A stretch of DNA of 11,498 bases from CAYLZN01 sp964387935 (GTDB lineage: Bacteria > Acidobacteriota > Vicinamibacteria > Vicinamibacterales > JAFNAJ01): NCBI GenBank assembly GCA_964387935.1, contig CAYLZN010000184.1, forward strand, positions 1 to 11,498, read 5' to 3'. Positions 6,366 to 11,498 of the stretch are shown piece after piece (position 1 is the stretch's first letter; each line of letters opens with the position of its first letter). The position numbers and the translations under genes were made by a program. A model generated the notes under the pieces. It was not told the DNA's origin, searched no databases, and saw only the letters and a list, made by a program, of their open reading frames with translations.

Positions 6366-9300
6366 ATGCGTCGATTCCTTCTCTCGCTCGGCCTTGTGGT
6401 GATCCAGGCGGTGCCGGTCGCTGGCCAGGCCAACGGTAAGCTCCAGCTCCACTTCATGAACGTGGGCCAGGGGGATGGGGCGGTACTGATCTCGCCTCTG
6501 GGCGAAGTCGTGCTGTTCGACGGAGGACCCAAAGGCCAGTGCGGCGGCGCACTGGGCTACCTGCAGACCCTCGGCGTGAGCAAGTTCGAGGCGGTCGTGG
6601 TCAGTCACTATGATGCCGACCACATCGAGTGCATCCCGACGGTTCTCGCGAGCATTCCTCTTGCGGGGCCCGCCTACGACCGCGGGGGCGCGTACGACAC
6701 ACAGGCGTACGCCGCCTACGTGAACTCGGTTGGTGGGCGCCGTTCTGCCGTCTCCGTCGGCCAGCGAATTACCCTCGACGCGGCCTCACTGCATCCCGTC
6801 TACATCGACATCGTCGCGGTCAATACGCGCCCAACATCCACCGACGATGCAAACGGTGTCGTCGCCGTGGTGAGGTATGGTGAGTTCGAAGCCGTGTTCG
6901 GCGGTGACCTGCCGGGGAACGGACCGGATGTCGAGGCAGAGGTGGCCTCCCGCGTCGGGCCCGTGGAGGTGTACAAGGTCCATCACCATGGCAGTGCGGG
7001 CAGTTCCAACGAGTTGTGGATGGCTGTGCTCCGCCCCAGAGTCGCCGTGCTGTCGGTTGGGACGAGCAACAGCTACGGTCACCCCACCGCCGAAGCGCTC
7101 GACCGCATCCACGCGGTCGGCACCCGCGCCTACTGGACGTCGGCTGGAAACGGAGCGGCTCCAACTCCTTTCCTCGACGTCGTGGGTGGGGACATCGCGG
7201 TCGAGGTGGGCCCGCAGACGACCTATTTCACGGTGACGCATTCCGCGGGCGTGGTGGACACGCTGCTGCTCACGCCGGTGGCCCTTTCCGGAAAGGTCGT
7301 GATCAACGAGTTCCGGACGCGCGGCCCCCGTGGCGGATACGACGAATTCGTTGAACTTCGCAACGTCTCATCCGGTCCGGTGAGCCTGAGCGGCTGGCGC
7401 CTGATGGAGTCGAGTGAATCTGGTGTGACCGACACTCGTGTCACGCTGGGCAACGTCACACTCGGGCCAGGCTGTACGTATCTGCTGGCCAACTCCCGCC
7501 AGGGCGAGGGCTACAGCGGAGCCGCAAGCGCCGATTCAGCCTACTCAGAAGGCATTCCGGACAACGGCGGGATTGCGCTCCTCGATGTGCGCAACAACAT
7601 CGTGGACGCGGTCGGCATGTCCAGTGGCGCGGCTTACAAGGAAGGGACTCCGTTAGCGGCGTTTGGCTCGACGAACAGCGATCGGAGCTTTGCGAGAGGT
7701 GCCGCTGGCGCTGACACTGACGACAACAGCAGCGACTTCGCTATGACCTCCCCAGCGAGCCCGAGCAACCTTGCGTCGTGCACGACCTTCTCCGCGCCAC
7801 CTGCAGGCACCGGGAGCGCCAGCCCGGGGTCGGTGAGCCCCGGATCGAGCAGCCTGCTGACCGTGACCGTCGCCCCCGGCACGAACCCGCCGAGCACTGA
7901 CGTCAGAGTCGTGGCGGACCTTTCGCTGGTGGGAGGCTCGACGGTTCAATCGCTCTCGGACGGTGGCACTGCCGGTGATGGCGTGGCCGGTGATGGTGTG
8001 TTCTCGTTCATGGCTCCTGTGGTGTCGACGACCAGCGCCGGCCCGGTCCTGATCCCCGCCACGGTCACCGACGCCCAGGGTCGGTCCGTAGGGGTTCCCA
8101 TTCTGTTGGACATCCTGGGACTGGTTCCGACCAACCCGAGCGCCGTCGGCAACGCGACACCGGCAATCGTGACCGCCGGTGGCACCACGCTCTTGTCGGT
8201 CGCCGTCACGCCCGGTGACAACCCCACGAGTTCCGGATTGTCAGTCACCGCGGATCTGAGCGCCGTTGGCGGCCTCGCCTTGCAGCCGTTCTTCGACGAT
8301 GGCAGCCTCGGCGACGCGACAGGCGGCGACGGCGTGTTCTCCCTGTCGTTCACGGTGCCGGCCAGCGCGGTCCCCGGTGCGAAGACGGTCGCCGTCCATG
8401 TCGCGGACGCGCAGGGTCGCTCAGCAGCGACTTTGATTCAATTTGCCGTGGGAGCGCCCGTCGTGCACGCGCTGACGATCACCGGCGCAGGAACAGGTGC
8501 CGGAACGATCTCCAGCCAACCAGCCCTGCTGCCCGCCATCAACTGCAGCCTCAATGCGGCCGTCACGACCGGCAGTTGCCTGAAGGCCTACCAGGAAGAA
8601 GCGACGGTGACGCTGACGGCAGCGGCTGCCGATGGGTCGACGTTCGCGGGGTGGAGCGGTGCCTGCAGTGGCCTTGCGCCGTGCACCGTCACCATGGCGG
8701 AGGCGCGGACGGTTACGGCGCAGTTTGCGTTGAGTAGCGGCGCGGGCGTCCTGACCCTGACGGCGGTCAAGCTGTACTCGGACCACTCTGGCAACCAGGT
8801 GGTCGTGGGTGAGGTACGCAACGACACCAGCGACACCCTGGTGTTCGGCTCCGTGACGTTCGCCTTCCTGAAGCAGGACGGTGCCCTGCTAGGCACCGCC
8901 TTCACGTACGTCCACGGCCCCGCGAACCGTCGGCTGTCGACCGGGAGCTACGTGACGACGGTCCCGCCCGGCGAGTCGGCGTTCTTCAAGTTGTGGACCA
9001 GCATCCCGGCTTCTTCGGTCGACTCTCTCGGATTCGTCTGTGAAGCCACAGTCCTGACGACCTCGGCGCCCTTGAGCAGCGTGACCATAGACGGGCCCGT
9101 GGTTCTGAGTCCCTCGTGGTCCGGGGGGACGGAGGCCACAGGCGCTGTCCTGAATAGCGGCCCGACGACCGCCTACTTCGTGGAGGTGCACCTGGCCGGC
9201 TACACAGCCGACGGCATCGACGATGTGACGTTCACCTACGTGGATGGCCAGTCGCAGGTTGTTCCGTGCCTGACCACTGCCAATGACACGTTCGTCCTTC

Positions 9301-11498
9301 CCGGAACGTCGACGCCGTTCACCGTCTCGTTCATCCGCCCCCAAACGAGCGTGGGACGCACGTCGCTGGAATGGAGGGAGGTGGGGGTCAGTCCGGCATC
9401 GGCCGTGCATGGCGCGGCCGGGGGGTCGGGCTCGTTCACATCCATTCGGGGCTGCGGTTGGGTCGCGACGAGCACTGCCGACTGGATCACGATCACCTCA
9501 GGGGCCACCCGGTCGAGCAGCACTCCAGGGACCATCGTCTATGCCGTGGCGCCGAATCTCCTTCCCAGCCCGCGCGTGGGCACCATCGACGTGTCGGGAA
9601 CCTTGTTCACCATCACCCAGGACCCCGCTCCACCCGTCCTGTTCCATGGCCTGACGGTTGCGGGAGTTGGGTCAGGCGCCGGCGCGATCGCCAGTGCGCC
9701 AGGCCTGACGCCGGCGGTGGCCTGCACGAGCACGGCAGGGACTCTCAGCGGCACCTGCAGCGCCTCCTATGAACAAGGCACGGTCGTGACGTTGACGGCC
9801 ACGCCGGCCGTCGGCTCGACGTTCGCCGGCTGGACGGGTGGCTGCTCAAGCACTGGTACCTGCACCGTCGCGATGACGCAGGTGCAGGCGGTGACCGCCG
9901 CCTTTGCCTTGCAGACCTTCGTTGTCACGCTCAGTGGCACCGGGACGGGACAGGGCGTGGTGAGTAGCCAGGCCGGCCTGACGCCTGCGATCGTCTGTGA
10001 CGTCGCGAGCGGCAACGCGTCGGGCGCCTGCGCCCAGAGCTACGCCTACGGCACGATCGTGACCCTCACCGCGGCGCCGATCGCCGGGTCGACCTTTGCC
10101 GGTTGGTCCGGCGCCTGCAGCGGCACCGATCCGTGTGTGGTGACGGTGACGCAGGCGCAGAGCGTCGCGGCGACCTTTGCGAAGCAGGCGTACGCGCTGG
10201 CGCTCACCGGCACCGGCGACGGCACCGGCACGGTCGCCAGCGCGCCCGGCCTGACGCCAGCATTGGCCTGCACGAGCACGGCAGAGGCGCTCAGTGACAC
10301 CTGCAGTGTGTCGTACGGTCACGGCACTGTTGTCACGTTGACGGCCACACCCGCCGTCGGATCGACCTTCACCGGCTGGACGGGCGCCTGCACCGGCACC
10401 GGGGCCTGTGCCGTGACGATGACCCAGGCCCAGTCCGTGACGGCCACGTTCAGGCGGCAGACCTTCACTGTGTCGGCGGCGGGCGCGGGCACTGGACAGG
10501 GCGCGGTCAGCAGCCAGGCCGGCCTCACGCCGGCGATCGCCTGCGGGATCGCGAATGGCACCGCATCGGGTACCTGCGCCCAGAGCTACCCGTATGGCAC
10601 GAGCGTGACGCTCACCGCGGTGTCCACGACCGGATCCGTCTTCAGCGGTTGGTCCGGCGCCTGCAGCGGCACCGACCCGTGTGTGGTGACGGTGACGCAG
10701 GCCCAGAACGTCACAGCCACCTTCACCGTCCAACCAACCGGCCCAGACGGCGACGGTCTGCCTGACGACTGGGAGACGCGATTCGGCCTCAGCACGACCT
10801 CTGGGACAGGCGACGATGGGCCGACCGGTGATCCAGACAAGGACGGCGTCAACAACCTGGACGAACTCCGGGCCGGCACGCACCCCCGCGGCTTCCACAC
10901 GAAGTACTTCGCCGAAGGGGCGACCGGCGACTTCTTCGACGTGCAACTGGCCCTGGTCAACCCTGACGACACCGACGTGGCGCGCGTGCTTCTTGGTTTC
11001 CAGAAACCAGACGGCACCCGAATCACCTACGATCTGCCGATTTCCCCGCGCGAGCGGCGCACCGTCAGCCCGGAGGCGCTCCCCGGCCTCGGCAACACCG
11101 CGTTCTCCACGGTCATCGAGTCCGACGTGCTGGTCGTCGCCGACCGGACCATGACCTGGGGCGGCGGATACGGCAGTCACGCCGAGACCAGCGTCCCGGG
11201 CGCAGCCACGCGCTGGTACCTCGCCGAGGGCGCCACCCACTCGGGGTTCCAGCTGTTCTACCTTCTGCAGAACCCCTCGAAGCTACCCGCGAACGTCCAG
11301 ATCGAGTTCCTGCTGCCCGCGCCTCGCGCACCGGTGGTCAAGACCTATCTCGTGGCCCCCGGCAGTCGATCGAACGTGTGGGTCAACGCCGAACCGGAAC
11401 TGGCCGGCGTGGACGTCTCTGCCACCATCACCAGCGATCAGCCGATCATCGTCGAGCGCGCGATGTACATGAACCGCGGAGACCAGCTCTTCGCGGCG
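6366..11498 (+). CDS. Giant secreted ComEC-like MBL / lamin-tail / InlB-repeat / BACON protein (3' partial)
   Basis: One stop-free frame of 1711 codons that runs off the window. Residues 1-22 are a signal peptide (RR, hydrophobic core, AGQA). Residues 25-235 are a metallo-beta-lactamase domain like that of ComEC: NVGQGDG (32-38), HYDADH (81-86), FGGD with D181, and HHHGS (206-210), so all metal ligands look present. A lamin-tail domain follows (309-470; VINEF, DEFVELRN, LSGWRL). Next are two Ig-like modules with DDG...GDGVFS motifs (about 479-697), an InlB-like repeat (700-790), an FxLYD-like domain and a similar module (795-1005), a BACON domain (1007-1088; ending ITQDP), four InlB-like repeats (1092-1455), a calcium-binding DGDGLPDDW / DPDKDGVNN linker (about 1459-1506) and a surface-type domain beginning KYFAEGATGDF. 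GGTGGAG precedes the ATG by 8 bases. The protein is extracellular. ComEC-type MBL and lamin-tail domains occur in extracellular DNA-processing proteins, so a secreted nuclease is plausible but unproven. Confidence 0.9.
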   Translation, partial: MRRFLLSLGLVVIQAVPVAGQANGKLQLHFMNVGQGDGAVLISPLGEVVLFDGGPKGQCGGALGYLQTLGVSKFEAVVVSHYDADHIECIPTVLASIPLAGPAYDRGGAYDTQAYAAYVNSVGGRRSAVSVGQRITLDAASLHPVYIDIVAVNTRPTSTDDANGVVAVVRYGEFEAVFGGDLPGNGPDVEAEVASRVGPVEVYKVHHHGSAGSSNELWMAVLRPRVAVLSVGTSNSYGHPTAEALDRIHAVGTRAYWTSAGNGAAPTPFLDVVGGDIAVEVGPQTTYFTVTHSAGVVDTLLLTPVALSGKVVINEFRTRGPRGGYDEFVELRNVSSGPVSLSGWRLMESSESGVTDTRVTLGNVTLGPGCTYLLANSRQGEGYSGAASADSAYSEGIPDNGGIALLDVRNNIVDAVGMSSGAAYKEGTPLAAFGSTNSDRSFARGAAGADTDDNSSDFAMTSPASPSNLASCTTFSAPPAGTGSASPGSVSPGSSSLLTVTVAPGTNPPSTDVRVVADLSLVGGSTVQSLSDGGTAGDGVAGDGVFSFMAPVVSTTSAGPVLIPATVTDAQGRSVGVPILLDILGLVPTNPSAVGNATPAIVTAGGTTLLSVAVTPGDNPTSSGLSVTADLSAVGGLALQPFFDDGSLGDATGGDGVFSLSFTVPASAVPGAKTVAVHVADAQGRSAATLIQFAVGAPVVHALTITGAGTGAGTISSQPALLPAINCSLNAAVTTGSCLKAYQEEATVTLTAAAADGSTFAGWSGACSGLAPCTVTMAEARTVTAQFALSSGAGVLTLTAVKLYSDHSGNQVVVGEVRNDTSDTLVFGSVTFAFLKQDGALLGTAFTYVHGPANRRLSTGSYVTTVPPGESAFFKLWTSIPASSVDSLGFVCEATVLTTSAPLSSVTIDGPVVLSPSWSGGTEATGAVLNSGPTTAYFVEVHLAGYTADGIDDVTFTYVDGQSQVVPCLTTANDTFVLPGTSTPFTVSFIRPQTSVGRTSLEWREVGVSPASAVHGAAGGSGSFTSIRGCGWVATSTADWITITSGATRSSSTPGTIVYAVAPNLLPSPRVGTIDVSGTLFTITQDPAPPVLFHGLTVAGVGSGAGAIASAPGLTPAVACTSTAGTLSGTCSASYEQGTVVTLTATPAVGSTFAGWTGGCSSTGTCTVAMTQVQAVTAAFALQTFVVTLSGTGTGQGVVSSQAGLTPAIVCDVASGNASGACAQSYAYGTIVTLTAAPIAGSTFAGWSGACSGTDPCVVTVTQAQSVAATFAKQAYALALTGTGDGTGTVASAPGLTPALACTSTAEALSDTCSVSYGHGTVVTLTATPAVGSTFTGWTGACTGTGACAVTMTQAQSVTATFRRQTFTVSAAGAGTGQGAVSSQAGLTPAIACGIANGTASGTCAQSYPYGTSVTLTAVSTTGSVFSGWSGACSGTDPCVVTVTQAQNVTATFTVQPTGPDGDGLPDDWETRFGLSTTSGTGDDGPTGDPDKDGVNNLDELRAGTHPRGFHTKYFAEGATGDFFDVQLALVNPDDTDVARVLLGFQKPDGTRITYDLPISPRERRTVSPEALPGLGNTAFSTVIESDVLVVADRTMTWGGGYGSHAETSVPGAATRWYLAEGATHSGFQLFYLLQNPSKLPANVQIEFLLPAPRAPVVKTYLVAPGSRSNVWVNAEPELAGVDVSATITSDQPIIVERAMYMNRGDQLFAA
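9640..10731 (+). repeat. Four 273-bp tandem InlB-like modules, A-B-A-B
   Basis: Within the large gene, the same phenylalanine codon closing each module falls at 9903, 10176, 10449 and 10722, exactly 273 bases (91 codons) apart. Modules 1 and 3 share ASAPGLTPA...ACTSTA, and modules 2 and 4 share SSQAGLTPAI...CAQSY and WSGACSGTDPCVVTVTQAQ. DNA identity is much higher at a distance of 546 than at 273. For example, the stretch from 10101 recurs from 10647 with a single mismatch in over 50 bases. Each module has four cysteines at fixed places, fitting disulphide-stabilised divergent InlB B-repeat folds. Confidence 0.9.

Noticed and set aside
9846..11240. Long minus-strand open frame (464 codons) opposite the large secreted-protein gene
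   Set aside because: It is antisense to a convincing multidomain gene, has composition-biased, low-complexity translation, and its apparent repeats only mirror the 273-bp modules on the other strand.

Overview
The window is GC-rich chromosomal DNA. It most resembles an acidobacterium, probably of the Vicinamibacteria (subgroup 6). That assignment is an inference from RecA-type housekeeping genes sitting beside a very large secreted protein built from BACON, InlB-like and TSP3-like modules, and from short word-like intergenic repeats. No taxonomic marker was searched, so it is tentative.

Left part (1-2355): a cluster of CCGTACGCC words (146-260) lies just past a leftward two-gene unit, a YdjM-type membrane metal-dependent hydrolase followed by a short DciA/DUF721 protein with an ATGA overlap. 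This unit is divergent from recA, which has a textbook sigma-70 promoter (TTGACA-17-TAGAAT) and a strong Shine-Dalgarno. A 7-bp tandem repeat follows recA.

Middle part (2356-6365): a PAP2 phosphatase gene runs into, and takes its stop codon from, a tRNA-Phe(GAA) gene whose promoter lies inside the PAP2 coding end. Facing them on the minus strand is an overlapping gene pair: an ABC-type/OLD-like AAA ATPase and a small TOPRIM-like protein. This is the best candidate for a little-described system and resembles ATPase plus TOPRIM anti-phage modules. Next comes a decayed metallophosphatase with its N-terminal catalytic motifs lost or stopped.

Right part (6366-11498): one uninterrupted plus-strand reading frame of 1711 codons runs off the end of the window. 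It encodes a secreted protein: signal peptide, ComEC-like metallo-beta-lactamase domain, lamin-tail domain, Ig-like modules, five four-cysteine InlB-like repeats, FxLYD-like and BACON domains, a calcium-binding linker and a C-terminal surface-type domain. Four of the InlB-like modules are exact 273-bp tandem units in an A-B-A-B order, which points to duplication of a 546-bp pair.
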